Positions 14,482 through 23,272 of a stretch of 31,599 nucleotides of DNA are shown in pieces. This DNA comes from CANHEE01 sp049316985 (GTDB taxonomy: Bacteria; Bacteroidota; Bacteroidia; Chitinophagales; Saprospiraceae). Each line of letters starts with the position of its first letter. Within the stretch, counting starts at the first letter, position 1. The notes beneath the pieces are model-generated. The model was not told the origin of the DNA. It saw only the letters and a program-made list of their open reading frames with translations, and searched no databases. The position numbers and the translations under genes were made by a program. The stretch lies in the NCBI GenBank assembly GCA_049316985.1, contig JBMOJB010000024.1:1-31599 (forward strand), in the 5' to 3' direction.

Positions 14482-15150
14482 ATGGCAGAACACAGTGCTT
14501 TTGTACCTTATCAGGCTTTGAATTTTTCAGAATCGGAAATGCTGCGGCGGGCCTCAGAATTTCGTGAATTCATGGAAAAACGACGTAGTATCCGGCATTT
14601 TTCCGAAAAAGAAGTTCCTCTGGAACTTATTGAAAATATTATTATGACGGCTACTTCAGCACCTTCAGGCGCGCACAAGCAACCCTGGAGTTTCTGCGTT
14701 GTAAAAGATCCGGCGCTGAAAGCTAAAATAAGAATTGCGGCTGAAGAGGAAGAATATCACAATTACAATGGCAGAATGGGAGCGGAATGGTTGAAAGATC
14801 TTGCTCCCTTTGAAACAGATTGGCACAAGCCATTTCTTGAAGTTGCACCTTATTTGATAATCATTTTTAAAAAAAGTTACACTGTGACAAATCATGGTCA
14901 ACAATCAAAGAATTACTACGTTTCTGAATCAGTAGGTATTGCTGCCGGATTTCTTTTAGCAGCGATTCACAATGCCGGTTTAGTAGCACTGACGCACACG
15001 CCTAGTCCAATGAATTTTCTGCAGAAGTTATTGGAAAGGCCCGATTTCGAACGACCCTTCCTACTCATTCCGGTCGGTTACCCTGCAGAAGATACCATGG
15101 TGCCAGATATACGGCGGAAGACGAAAGATGAAGTGCTGCGATTTTATTAA
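14482..15150 (+). CDS. Nitroreductase-fold flavoenzyme resembling iodotyrosine deiodinase (IYD)
   Basis: The frame is 226 residues from ATG 14470 or 222 from ATG 14482, the latter preferred because of promoter position. FMN-binding RRSIRHFS and SAPSGAHKQPW are present. The middle block EEEEYHNYNGRMG, followed by WLKDL and TDWHKPFLEVAPY, matches the active-site lid of IYD. The Glu, Tyr and Lys that grip the substrate zwitterion in human IYD (E157, Y161, K182) correspond to E95, Y99 and K120 in the long numbering. IYD reductively dehalogenates halotyrosines, and bacterial homologues are known (Haliscomenobacter hydrossis). Ordinary nitroreductases lack this lid. It stands alone, and the natural substrate in bacteria is uncertain. 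Confidence 0.87.
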   Translation: MAEHSAFVPYQALNFSESEMLRRASEFREFMEKRRSIRHFSEKEVPLELIENIIMTATSAPSGAHKQPWSFCVVKDPALKAKIRIAAEEEEYHNYNGRMGAEWLKDLAPFETDWHKPFLEVAPYLIIIFKKSYTVTNHGQQSKNYYVSESVGIAAGFLLAAIHNAGLVALTHTPSPMNFLQKLLERPDFERPFLLIPVGYPAEDTMVPDIRRKTKDEVLRFY

Positions 15151-15213
15151 TGATCAAATATCAAATATCAATGATCAATTATCAAATATCAATGATTAAT
15201 GATCACTCTATTT

Positions 15214-15262
15214 TAATTCTTAATTCTTAATTCTTAATTCTTAATCCTTAATTCTTAATTTC
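15214..15262 (+). repeat. Seven tandem 7-base repeats (TAATTCT)
   Basis: TAATTCT repeats seven times with two imperfect units (TAATCCT, TAATTTC), just upstream of the glycosyltransferase. The preceding bases 15151-15200 hold another simple repeat built from ATCAAATATC and ATGATCA. Confidence 0.8.
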
Positions 15263-15275
15263 ATAATTTAATTTT

Positions 15276-16403
15276 ATGAAAATAGCGGTAAATGCCAGAT
15301 TTTTGCTGAAAGATCGCATCGAAGGAATTGGCCGCTATAGCTATGAAATTTCAAAGCGATTGGTTGAGCAACATCCCAATGATGAATTTATTTTTCTTTT
15401 TGACAGGGAATACTCCGATGAGTTTATCTTCGGGCAAAATGTGACAGCAGTTGTGCTTTTTCCACCTGCACGGCATCCTTTTTTGTGGTATTTGTGGTTT
15501 GAATGGGCAGTGCCCAGCGCACTGAAAAAGTACAAAGTTGACGTGTTTTTTTCACCGGATGGGTATTGTTCTTTAAAAAGTAAAGTCCCAACTTTACTGT
15601 GTGTGCACGACATTGCTTTTGTACATTTTCCCGATTTAGTAGCCGGATTGGTCAGTAGGTATTACCATTATTTTACGCCTAAATACTTGAAAAGAGCGGA
15701 CAGCATCGTGTCGGTATCTTCATTTGTGAAAAAAGATATTGAAAAATATTATGGTATTCCGGATTCAAAAATAGCTCTGACTTATAACGGTTGCCAACCT
15801 GAGTTTGTCCCAATAACGCTGACTGAACAGGAGCACGTAAAATCAAAATACAGTGCCGGAAAAGATTACTTCTTATTTGTAGGAGCGGTGCATCCAAGGA
15901 AAAATGTACACCGATTGATCGCTGCATTTGATGAATTCAAAAAACAGACGAATGCAGATGTCAAATTGTTGATTGCGGGAAGATTCGCCTGGCAGACGGG
16001 CGAAGTAAAATCTGCATTTGACGCATCTTCTTTTCAAAACGACATTCATTTTTTGGGATTTGTACCTGTTGATGAACTACCGCGATTAATGGCGGCGGCA
16101 TTCGCTTTGACTTATGTCTCCTTATCAGAAGGATTTGGAATTCCACTACTGGAAGCCATGTTTTGCGAGGTGCCAATAATAACATCAAATGTCAGTTCTA
16201 TGCCAGAAATTGCAGGAGAAGCTGCCATTTTGGTGGATCCTGCGAATGTTTCTGAGATAGCGGATGCCATGGTTGCTGTCTACTCTAGTCCTGCTCTAAG
16301 GCAAAATCTGATTGAAAAAGGCCGTAAAGCGCGCACAAGATTCAACTGGGATTCCTCCGCAGCGAAAGTCTATGAATTGTTGCTTCAGATTGCAAAGTCC
16401 TGA
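15276..16403 (+). CDS. Family 4 glycosyltransferase (GT-B fold)
   Basis: The 375-residue protein has the two GT-B halves. The N-terminal half begins MKIAVNARFL and has the IEGIGRYSYEI glycine loop. The C-terminal half begins near FLFVGAVHPRKNVHRLI (199-215) and holds the donor-binding ExxxxxxxE motif SEGFGIPLLEAM (E285, E293). This is the GT4 pattern of retaining enzymes using nucleotide sugars such as GDP-mannose. The acceptor is unknown; cell-surface polysaccharide is the usual role. No other surface-sugar genes are beside it. Its TGA abuts the uvrB stop on the opposite strand (TGATCA), so the two genes are convergent with no spacer. Confidence 0.9.
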   Translation: MKIAVNARFLLKDRIEGIGRYSYEISKRLVEQHPNDEFIFLFDREYSDEFIFGQNVTAVVLFPPARHPFLWYLWFEWAVPSALKKYKVDVFFSPDGYCSLKSKVPTLLCVHDIAFVHFPDLVAGLVSRYYHYFTPKYLKRADSIVSVSSFVKKDIEKYYGIPDSKIALTYNGCQPEFVPITLTEQEHVKSKYSAGKDYFLFVGAVHPRKNVHRLIAAFDEFKKQTNADVKLLIAGRFAWQTGEVKSAFDASSFQNDIHFLGFVPVDELPRLMAAAFALTYVSLSEGFGIPLLEAMFCEVPIITSNVSSMPEIAGEAAILVDPANVSEIADAMVAVYSSPALRQNLIEKGRKARTRFNWDSSAAKVYELLLQIAKS

Positions 16404-18434
16404 TCAAGTCAGTTTTTCCTTCAGTTTCTTCTTTAAAATTTGCATTTCATCCCGATAACGAGCAGCGCTGATAAAGTCCAGGTCTTTTGCAGCGGCTTTC
16501 ATTTGTTTCTCCACTGCCTGAATCATTTTTTCCAGTTGTTCGTGGTTGGCAAATTCCACGATCGGATCTGCGGCGATATTTACCTCATCCGGTTCGATGT
16601 ATGCTTTGGCTCCGGCACCTCTGATATCCAGAATAGAACTGGAATGAATAATTTCCTCGCGTGACTTCGAAACGGTACGTGGGATGATGCCATTGGCCTC
16701 ATTGTAGGCCATTTGAATACTGCGTCGGCGATTGGTTTCATCTATCGTTTTTTGCATCGAATAAGTAACCTTATCTGCATAAAAAATTACTTTTCCATTG
16801 GCATTTCGGGCTGCTCTTCCTGCAGTTTGTGTTAAGGAACGTTCATTTCTCAGAAATCCTTCCTTGTCGGCGTCCAGAATGGCAACTAGCGAAACTTCCG
16901 GTAAATCCAGTCCTTCTCTCAATAAATTGACTCCTACCAGCACGTCAAATTCTCCCAATCTAAGATCGCGAAGGATTTCTACGCGTTCCATGGTATCAAT
17001 TTCGGAGTGAATGTATCGCACTCTAATATCCAATCTGGCGAAATATTTTGCCAATTCTTCACTCATTCTTTTGGTAAGCGTAGTTACCAATACTCTTTCA
17101 TTGGCTTTGGTTCGCTGGTTGACTTCCTCAAGTAAGTCGTCTATTTGGTTCAAGCTGGGCCGAACTTCAATCGGCGGGTCCAAAAGTCCTGTTGGTCGTA
17201 TTAGTTGCTCGATGATCAAACCTCCGGTCTGTTCCATTTCATAATCTCCTGGTGTGGCGCTAACATAAATGACCTGGTTCAACATTTCTTGAAATTCCTC
17301 AAAACTAAGCGGGCGATTGTCCAATGCGGAAGGCAGACGGAAACCAAAATTCACCAGGCTCATTTTTCTTGCCCGGTCACCACCCCACATTCCACGAAGT
17401 TGAGGTATCGTTGCATGGCTTTCATCTATTACCAACAAATAATCGTCAGGAAAATAATCCAACAGACAGAAGGGCCTTGTTCCCGGTTTTCTTCCATCAA
17501 AAAATCGGGAATAATTTTCAATTCCCGAGCAATAACCCAGTTCTTTAATCATTTCCAGGTCGAATTGTGTTCTTTCCCTGATTCTTTTGGCTTCTGCTTC
17601 TTTGAATTCTTTCCGAAAATATTGTTCTTGTGCATAAGCTTCGTCTTCGATATGCCGAATAATTTCATGAATGCGATCTCTTGGCGCTACGTACAGATTC
17701 GCAGGAAATATGGCCGCAAAGTCGACGCCTTCAATTCTCTTGCCGGTTTCTTTTTCAAGAATATCAATAGTTTCAATTTCATCTCCAAAAAAAGTAATCC
17801 GGTAACCGGTCTCCGCATAAGGTAAATTAATATCGACAGTATCCCCTCGCACACGGAAAGTTCCTCGTGAAAAGTCGGTTTCGGTGCGGGAATAAAGACT
17901 TTCAACCAATTTATATAAAAAGACATTTCGGGAGATTATCTGACCTTTTTCAATGCGAATAATACCGGCATTGTAATCTTCAGGATTTCCCATACCATAG
18001 ATACACGAAACGGAGGCCACGACGATAATGTCTCTTCTTCCGCTGAGAATGGATGAAGTTGCCCGTAAGCGAAGCTTATCTACTTCTTCATTTATCTGCA
18101 GGTCTTTTTCAATATAAGTATCTGAAACAGATATATAGGCTTCCGGCTGATAGTAGTCGTAGTAGGAAACGAAGTATTCCACCGCATTATCAGGAAAAAA
18201 TTGTTTGAACTCGCTATATAATTGAGCAGTTAGTGTTTTATTATGGGTTAATACAAGCGTAGGACGGTTGACTTTCTGAATTAGATTAGCGATAGTGAAT
18301 GTCTTTCCCGAACCCGTTACTCCAAGCAATACCTGAGCTCTTTCGCCATGTTCCACTCCTGAAACCAGCTGTTTTATAGCATTGGGTTGATCCCCAGTTG
18401 GCTCAAATTGTGCGTTTAATTTAAAAGAATGCAT
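16404..18434 (-). CDS. uvrB: Excinuclease ABC subunit B
   Basis: UvrB verifies DNA damage and loads UvrC in nucleotide excision repair. The 676-residue protein has the N-terminal FEPTGDQPNAI, Walker A GVTGSGKT (38-45), the damage-probing beta-hairpin YYDYYQPEAY (91-100), DESH (337-340), motifs V and VI in the second RecA domain (GVNLLREGLDLPEVSLV; QTAGRAARN) and a C-terminal UVR domain (about 635-670) for UvrC contact. Length is normal. It is the last gene of a run with the GNAT gene (24-base gap) and trhO. ATG 18434 gives the standard N-terminus. Confidence 0.98.
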   Translation of the reverse strand: MHSFKLNAQFEPTGDQPNAIKQLVSGVEHGERAQVLLGVTGSGKTFTIANLIQKVNRPTLVLTHNKTLTAQLYSEFKQFFPDNAVEYFVSYYDYYQPEAYISVSDTYIEKDLQINEEVDKLRLRATSSILSGRRDIIVVASVSCIYGMGNPEDYNAGIIRIEKGQIISRNVFLYKLVESLYSRTETDFSRGTFRVRGDTVDINLPYAETGYRITFFGDEIETIDILEKETGKRIEGVDFAAIFPANLYVAPRDRIHEIIRHIEDEAYAQEQYFRKEFKEAEAKRIRERTQFDLEMIKELGYCSGIENYSRFFDGRKPGTRPFCLLDYFPDDYLLVIDESHATIPQLRGMWGGDRARKMSLVNFGFRLPSALDNRPLSFEEFQEMLNQVIYVSATPGDYEMEQTGGLIIEQLIRPTGLLDPPIEVRPSLNQIDDLLEEVNQRTKANERVLVTTLTKRMSEELAKYFARLDIRVRYIHSEIDTMERVEILRDLRLGEFDVLVGVNLLREGLDLPEVSLVAILDADKEGFLRNERSLTQTAGRAARNANGKVIFYADKVTYSMQKTIDETNRRRSIQMAYNEANGIIPRTVSKSREEIIHSSSILDIRGAGAKAYIEPDEVNIAADPIVEFANHEQLEKMIQAVEKQMKAAAKDLDFISAARYRDEMQILKKKLKEKLT

Positions 18435-18458
18435 ACGTAAAAATGATTCAGGTTAAAA

Positions 18459-18944
18459 TTAAGAGAAAATACTATAACGCTGCAATGTTTCGCCTGCATG
18501 TTCAAAGGTCATTCGATGTCTAAATCCCTGAGAGATTAAAGTTCTAGCAGCGCTTTTACTTTTAGTTTGCAGATCAACGATAATTTCATTGACATTCAAA
18601 CTGTTAAAGCCATATTCGATGCAAACTTTAATGGCTTCAGCAGGAAAATTATTTCGCCAATGAGATTTTAGGAACCTAAAACTCAAATGCCATTCTCCGC
18701 TGCTGTCCATATATTTTAATCCGCAGTGCCCAATGTACACATCATTCTCCCGGAGAAAAGTTGCAAATACACCTCCGCCTTTTTCATATTGTTTTTGAAT
18801 AACGGTCTCCAGAAATTGTTTGGCAAACTCTTCGTCAACACCTTCCCATTTCCAGTTGGTGTACAACTGAACGAGCAAAGGGTAATCCTCGAGAACGTAT
18901 TTTCTGAGGTACAATCGAGGGGTCTTTAATAGAAAAGTAGCCAT
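18459..18944 (-). CDS. GNAT family N-acetyltransferase (RimJ/RimL-like)
   Basis: From ATG 18944 the protein is 161 residues (MATFLLKTPRLYLRKYVLED). An ATG nine codons upstream opens the frame, but RimJ/RimL-like proteins start close to LxTpRLxLR. The acetyl-CoA region is visible as NNFPAEAIKVCIEYGFNSL, followed by the strand NEIIVDLQTKSKSAARTLISQ and GFRH (quoted in parts). The substrate is unknown; relatives acetylate ribosomal protein N-termini or small amines. It lies between trhO (71 bases upstream) and uvrB (24 bases downstream), probably in one transcript. Confidence 0.82.
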   Translation of the reverse strand: MATFLLKTPRLYLRKYVLEDYPLLVQLYTNWKWEGVDEEFAKQFLETVIQKQYEKGGGVFATFLRENDVYIGHCGLKYMDSSGEWHLSFRFLKSHWRNNFPAEAIKVCIEYGFNSLNVNEIIVDLQTKSKSAARTLISQGFRHRMTFEHAGETLQRYSIFS

Positions 18945-19015
18945 TTCAAAGACAAGATATATGAATTTCACCGAAACCTAAAAAGCGCCGCCAGTTTTTC
19001 ATCGCTGCTGCCTTA

Positions 19016-20056
19016 CTAAGTCAATAATTCCGGATTGTCTTTGTCTATTTTGTATCTACCCTTTCCAAATCGGGTGCCATTGAACTCTTCAGTTTTACGT
19101 AGTTCCCTTTGGGTGTCTTCATCCAGCAGAATAAAATCACTGCACTTCTCTGAGCAGCAAAGCTGGTATTTCTCTGCACAGGATTTACACTGAATAAACA
19201 AAAGGTGACAAGCATCATTGGCGCAATTGGTATGCTCATCACATATTTCACCACATTGATGGCATTTTGATAAAACATCGGCTGTGACCCTTTCACCCAG
19301 TCGTTCGTCAAAAACGAAGTTTTTTCCAATGAATTTGCTCTCGAGACCCTCTTCTTTGACCTGTTTGGCATAATTAATGATTCCGCCTTCAATATGAAAC
19401 ACATTATTGAAGCCATTGTGTCGCATCCAAGCCGTTGCTTTTTCGCAACGTATTCCTCCGGTGCAGTACATGATTATGGGCTGATCTTCTTTGCCTTTCA
19501 GCATTTCGACCGCCATGGGGAGTTGCTCTCGAAATGTTTCCGACGGCACTTCAATGGCATTCTCAAATCTGCCAACTTCATATTCGTAGTGGTTGCGCAT
19601 GTCCACAAGAATCGGCTTTTCCTTTTCCATCAACTCATTGACTTGATTGGCATTTAAGTAAGAGCCGGTAAAAGAAGGATTGAAAGTGGAATCATTCAGG
19701 CCATCTGCTACAATCTTTTCCCTTACTTTAATCGTGAGTGTGAAAAAAGACTTACCATTGTCCTCTACCGCTACATTAAGCCGAATTTTATTCAGAAAGT
19801 CTATACCATCCAAAGATGTGCGAAATGCATCAAAGTTGTTGCTGGGTATAGAAATCTGTGCGTTTATGCCTTCGTGCGCGACATAGACACGGCCTAAAAC
19901 GCCGATTTTTTGCCATTCCTGGTAGATGTGATCTCTGAAAACCTGTGGATTTTGAATAGGATGGTACTTGTAAAAGGAAATTGTGGTTCGGGCGTCATTG
20001 CTTTGAAGCATGCGCTGCTTCAACTCCCGTCGGTTGACTCGATTGTGTAGTCTCAT
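19016..20056 (-). CDS. trhO: tRNA uridine(34) hydroxylase TrhO (YceA, rhodanese-like)
   Basis: TrhO forms 5-hydroxyuridine at position 34 of tRNA in an oxygen-dependent way. The 346-residue protein has the N-terminal acylphosphatase-like domain (VLGRVYVAHEGINAQISIP), then a rhodanese domain (about 140-240) with the active loop CTGGIRCEKA (C198, C204) and the HIEGGIINYAKQ segment. A C-terminal cysteine-rich region follows (CHQCGEICDEHTNC, then CKSCAEKYQLCCSEKC), which looks zinc-binding. Length matches E. coli YceA. It heads a run with the GNAT gene and uvrB. A small GCTGC/GCAGC hairpin followed by a T-run lies in its leader, just upstream of the ATG. Confidence 0.94.
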   Translation of the reverse strand: MRLHNRVNRRELKQRMLQSNDARTTISFYKYHPIQNPQVFRDHIYQEWQKIGVLGRVYVAHEGINAQISIPSNNFDAFRTSLDGIDFLNKIRLNVAVEDNGKSFFTLTIKVREKIVADGLNDSTFNPSFTGSYLNANQVNELMEKEKPILVDMRNHYEYEVGRFENAIEVPSETFREQLPMAVEMLKGKEDQPIIMYCTGGIRCEKATAWMRHNGFNNVFHIEGGIINYAKQVKEEGLESKFIGKNFVFDERLGERVTADVLSKCHQCGEICDEHTNCANDACHLLFIQCKSCAEKYQLCCSEKCSDFILLDEDTQRELRKTEEFNGTRFGKGRYKIDKDNPELLT

Positions 20057-20159
20057 TAAAAAAAAATTAGGCTGCTTGCAGTGCAGCGATTAAAAGTGTT
20101 ATGGCACTGAGTTGTGTGTTTGTTGATTTTCCGAAGCTATTTGCAATCAGTAATTTGAA

Positions 20160-20186
20160 AATTTGATGATTTGAAAATTTGATGAT
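20160..20186 (-). repeat. 27-base intergenic repeat, copy 3 (inverted)
   Basis: Exact reverse complement of the 27-mers at 11331-11357 and 11454-11480, almost 9 kb away. Confidence 0.8.
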
Positions 20187-20275
20187 ATTTAGATCAACTT
20201 CGTTGATTTATATTAGGAAATTAAGTTTAATTTGTTTCCTGCGAGAAAAGAAAAAACTCCGACGGAGTTAATTAT

Positions 20276-20310
20276 ATCATCAAATCTTCAAATTTTCCAA
20301 TCTTCAAATT
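20276..20310 (+). repeat. Decayed copy of the 27-base repeat
   Basis: ATCATCAAATCTTCAAATT followed by TTCCAATCTTCAAATT resembles the repeat with substitutions and an extra unit. It faces copy 3 across two hairpins. Confidence 0.6.
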
Positions 20311-20386
20311 AGCATAATTATTTATTTTGAAAAACTGGCTTACGATACCCTTCAACATACAACCCTAATATTTTTTAATAGGTAAA

Positions 20387-21553
20387 TTAACTGATGGACT
20401 GTAGGAAATACTCTATTTGTCCTGCATCTTTCTTTTGTTCTTTGGCCATTTCCAGTGCTTTTGTTGCTGCTTTTTTGGCTTCTTCTTTCTTTTTATTTCT
20501 GAAAAGAATTTGAGCATATGCCAGGTAGAAAGTCGGTTGATTGCCATTCTCAGCCGATTTTTTCATAAATTTCTCAGCTGTCTTCATGATATCCTTATCA
20601 GCTGGGAAATTTTGCACCATGTCTTTGGCAAGGTCATGCAATTTTACCGGATCATTTTTAATGTCTTCGCTTACACAATTGCCGCAGGCTTTTAGATAGT
20701 TTTTAGCATCTTTTGTGCCGAGGTAATATTTGATGTCAGCTTCTAATCCAAATGATTCTGCGGCAGCAGGGTAGTGTTTTTTCATTTTGGATTTTGCTTC
20801 CTCGTGCAATTCCTTATTTTTGAATTTAATGGCTTTGTCTGTTGTGTTTTCACAGGCAGACCTAATTTTATCATTAACTGCCTTTTCACTAAACAGCGCA
20901 CTGATTTTATCTCTGTATTGAATCAAATATTGAAATGCAGAAGCGTCGCACTCGATAGCGCCTTCAAATATGATGGGTAGTGTTTCTGACGTAGCGAGAT
21001 TTTTTTGTTTTTGCAGATAGTCATTGGTAATCTTCAATGAAGGCTTTCCTGCTTTATTTAGCGCCCGAATATAATTGTAAATCAGTTCCGGAGAGCGATC
21101 GCCTTGCGCATATTTTTTTTCAAATTCGGCACTGTTGTCAAGTCCGGACATTGCGCTTTTACCAAAACTGAGCAACGCATTAATATCCTGATAACCCACG
21201 GTTTTCTTGACAATTTTTCCTTTGTCATCAATAAACATTAAAGTTGGATAAGATCCAACGGGGTATTTTTCGATGAAATCGATATTTTCCTGTTCTTCCA
21301 TATCCATTTTCATACAGATGAAATGTTTATTGAAAAATTCGCCGGCTTTTTGTTGCGTGAAAGTTTCTGCGGCCATTCTCTTACAGGGGCCACACCATTT
21401 GGCAAAGGCATCAACAAAAATTAATTTTTCTTCCTTCTTGGCACGTGCCAAGGCTTCCGACCATTTACCGTGATAAAATTCGATGCCTTGCCCTTGAATA
21501 GCGTTGGCTGAAAAGAAAAGTATAAATGCTAAAAAAATTTGCTTCATTTTCAA
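20387..21553 (-). CDS. Secreted thioredoxin-family protein with helical C-terminal domain
   Basis: The 388-residue protein has a signal peptide (about 1-22, ending AIQGQ) and a thioredoxin domain (about 25-140) with the active site WCGPC (C54, C57) and the cis-proline region VGSYPTLMFID. The remaining 240 residues are rich in Lys, Glu and Ala and look like helical, TPR-like repeats. It should act as a periplasmic disulfide reductase or isomerase, with the tail perhaps binding partners. It is the last gene of a tight run: 25 bases separate it from the acyl-ACP thioesterase, which follows the FKBP lipoprotein. Substrate is unknown. Confidence 0.87.
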   Translation of the reverse strand: MKMKQIFLAFILFFSANAIQGQGIEFYHGKWSEALARAKKEEKLIFVDAFAKWCGPCKRMAAETFTQQKAGEFFNKHFICMKMDMEEQENIDFIEKYPVGSYPTLMFIDDKGKIVKKTVGYQDINALLSFGKSAMSGLDNSAEFEKKYAQGDRSPELIYNYIRALNKAGKPSLKITNDYLQKQKNLATSETLPIIFEGAIECDASAFQYLIQYRDKISALFSEKAVNDKIRSACENTTDKAIKFKNKELHEEAKSKMKKHYPAAAESFGLEADIKYYLGTKDAKNYLKACGNCVSEDIKNDPVKLHDLAKDMVQNFPADKDIMKTAEKFMKKSAENGNQPTFYLAYAQILFRNKKKEEAKKAATKALEMAKEQKKDAGQIEYFLQSIS

Positions 21554-21578
21554 ATGTTGAATTGAGATTATATTAATT

Positions 21579-22349
21579 TTACTCAGGAACTTTAACTTCA
21601 GGCACCAGACGCCAGGAAGACTTTGCCCAAACGAGGTCTTTATTGTCTTCTTGCCTCATCAGACGATGCGAAAAATTAGTTTCACTTAAACGCTGAGTTT
21701 CTGTAATTATTATATCATTATTGTTGCATTCACCTTTGAATGTTATGTCCAGCTCTTCCATTTCATGGGTATCCAGATAGCCATCTGCTACTGATTCTGC
21801 AAGCCATCGGAAATAGCTGATATTAGACACGTGGAGGTTGAAATCCAAATCGTGCCAATGTGCTTTAAAGTCATTGCGAATATCACAAGCAAGTGGCGCG
21901 CGCAGTTTTCCTGCAAGTGCGGCTTGGGGCGTTTCGATAATAGGCAACTGAATTTCGCGAATAAAATCGGGTATTTGCGCCATCGTTCTTTTGTCCATAT
22001 CCAGCACAAACCAATTGCTCGTTGCAGATCCTACTAATCTGCGCTCTTGATTATAGATTAAGTAGTCACGCAGAACAAAAAATTTGTCCATTCTGACCGG
22101 ATAAGTCTTGATCATTATCTCTTCGCCGACTCTGGGATATTCAAGCATATTGAGCCGGAATCGATTCAATACCCAACTTACGCCTATGGTTTGTAGATTG
22201 GCCACGCTCGCACCAAAGTTGGCTGCATTTTGCATGGCTGCCTCTTGCATCAGACTTACCAGCGCTGGAATGCTGATGCTTTGTCTTTTATTGGCCTCAA
22301 AGCTTTTAATTGTAAATTTAAATTTATTCTCAGGAACAGCGGTTTGCAT
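21579..22349 (-). CDS. Acyl-ACP thioesterase (FatA/FatB-like)
   Basis: This enzyme hydrolyses acyl-acyl carrier protein to free fatty acid. The protein is a double hot-dog fold, 256 residues from ATG 22349; the frame opens one codon earlier at a TTG. Family blocks are the first-hot-dog segment ISIPALVSLMQEAAMQNAA, then GVSWVLNRFRLNMLEYPRVG, and the second-domain catalytic block HDLDFNLHVSNISYFRWLAE, which carries the D, N and H of plant and bacterial enzymes. Its ATG lies three bases after the FKBP stop (TGA TTG ATG), so the two are translationally close. Why a thioesterase should sit with envelope folding proteins is not clear. Confidence 0.88.
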   Translation of the reverse strand: MQTAVPENKFKFTIKSFEANKRQSISIPALVSLMQEAAMQNAANFGASVANLQTIGVSWVLNRFRLNMLEYPRVGEEIMIKTYPVRMDKFFVLRDYLIYNQERRLVGSATSNWFVLDMDKRTMAQIPDFIREIQLPIIETPQAALAGKLRAPLACDIRNDFKAHWHDLDFNLHVSNISYFRWLAESVADGYLDTHEMEELDITFKGECNNNDIIITETQRLSETNFSHRLMRQEDNKDLVWAKSSWRLVPEVKVPE

Positions 22350-22352
22350 CAA

Positions 22353-23177
22353 TCAATAATCTAAAAGTTCAATATCAAACAGGATTACTTTGTTCGGGCC
22401 GATGTTGCCACTTCCTTTGTTACCATAAGCAAGTCTGGATGGAACGAATAGTTTCCCGATCCCTCCTTTTTTAAATAATGGAATACCTATTTGCCAACCG
22501 GCAATGACATTGTAAAGTGGAAAAGTAGCAGTGCTTCCATCAAAAATCACGTCATCAGAAAAATAGCCTTTATAATTCACCGTCACCGATGAATTGATAG
22601 TCGGATTGTTGCCTGAGCCTTGTTTCTCTATCAAATAATATAATCCGGAACTCAGCGAGTCAAGTTTATAGTTCTTTTTAGCCGCATAAGCTCTGATTTC
22701 CTTTCGGTTGGAAATATCAATGGCATCAATAGCTTTCAAAGTAATATCAAAAGCCAAAGGCTCATTGTCCGGAATTACCCGATTGCCATTTGGGCCATAT
22801 GCTAATGCTGATGGTATGAAAAGCCGGATACTGCCGCCGGTTTGGATCAATTGAAGGCCTTCCCTCCATCCCTCAATGACTTGATTCAATGAGAATTGGA
22901 TAGAGTCGGAGGAGTCGAAAACTTTATTGTCGAGGAAATAACCCTTGTAGGCGACACTGATTGTACTTGTCGAACTTGGCCTTTCCCCATTGCCCATTTT
23001 TGTGATGATATAATGGAGTCCGGAGGGAGTCGTCTGTGCAGTTAGCCCGTTTGATTTCAAGTATTCATCAATTTTTTCTTTATCAATTACGTCATAATCT
23101 TTTTTGCAGGAAAGACTGAAAATAGACAGTAATAATAGAAGCGGAAATACAGTTTTGGTAATAATTAGAGTTCTCAT
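22353..23177 (-). CDS. Lipoprotein with two FKBP-type prolyl isomerase domains
   Basis: The 274-residue protein has a lipoprotein signal with lipobox LSLSC (Cys24). Two FKBP domains follow, about 48-153 (VAYKGYFLDNKVFDSS ... VIEGWREGLQLI ... IPSALAYG) and about 172-273 (VNYKGYFSDDVIFDGS ... VIAGWQIGIPLF ... VPSRLAYG). Each keeps the core YKGyf, vFDss, vIxGWxxGi and P-S-x-LAYG motifs. It should be a cell-envelope peptidyl-prolyl cis-trans isomerase. It is the first gene of the run with the thioesterase and thioredoxin. A candidate -7 element at 23273-23280 would give a leader of about 90 bases containing a 17-base palindrome. Confidence 0.92.
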   Translation of the reverse strand: MRTLIITKTVFPLLLLLSIFSLSCKKDYDVIDKEKIDEYLKSNGLTAQTTPSGLHYIITKMGNGERPSSTSTISVAYKGYFLDNKVFDSSDSIQFSLNQVIEGWREGLQLIQTGGSIRLFIPSALAYGPNGNRVIPDNEPLAFDITLKAIDAIDISNRKEIRAYAAKKNYKLDSLSSGLYYLIEKQGSGNNPTINSSVTVNYKGYFSDDVIFDGSTATFPLYNVIAGWQIGIPLFKKGGIGKLFVPSRLAYGNKGSGNIGPNKVILFDIELLDY

Positions 23178-23222
23178 TTGGAAAAAAAATTCGATGAATT
23201 ATAGACAATGGGTTTTGTATAT

Positions 23223-23239
23223 TTATGTCCCGGACATAA
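23223..23239. promoter_or_regulatory. 17-base perfect palindrome TTATGTCC-C-GGACATAA
   Basis: Two 8-base arms flank a single C, 46 bases upstream of the FKBP ATG. This could be an operator for a dimeric regulator or a leader hairpin. I do not recognise the cognate factor. Confidence 0.45.
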
Positions 23240-23272
23240 TAACAATTTGAAAATGTTTTCAAAAAGTAAAGG

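Larger units (their letters stand above)
20057..20386. other. 330-base repeat-bearing spacer between trhO and the thioredoxin gene
   Basis: No gene is visible. It holds an exact 27-base repeat (20160-20186), hairpin ATCAAC-TTC-GTTGAT (20193-20207), hairpin AACTCC-GAC-GGAGTT (20255-20269) and a decayed repeat copy in the opposite orientation (20276-20310). Confidence 0.7.

Noticed and set aside
17205..17825. 206-codon plus-strand frame inside uvrB
   Set aside because: It is opposite conserved UvrB coding sequence and shows no domain of its own.
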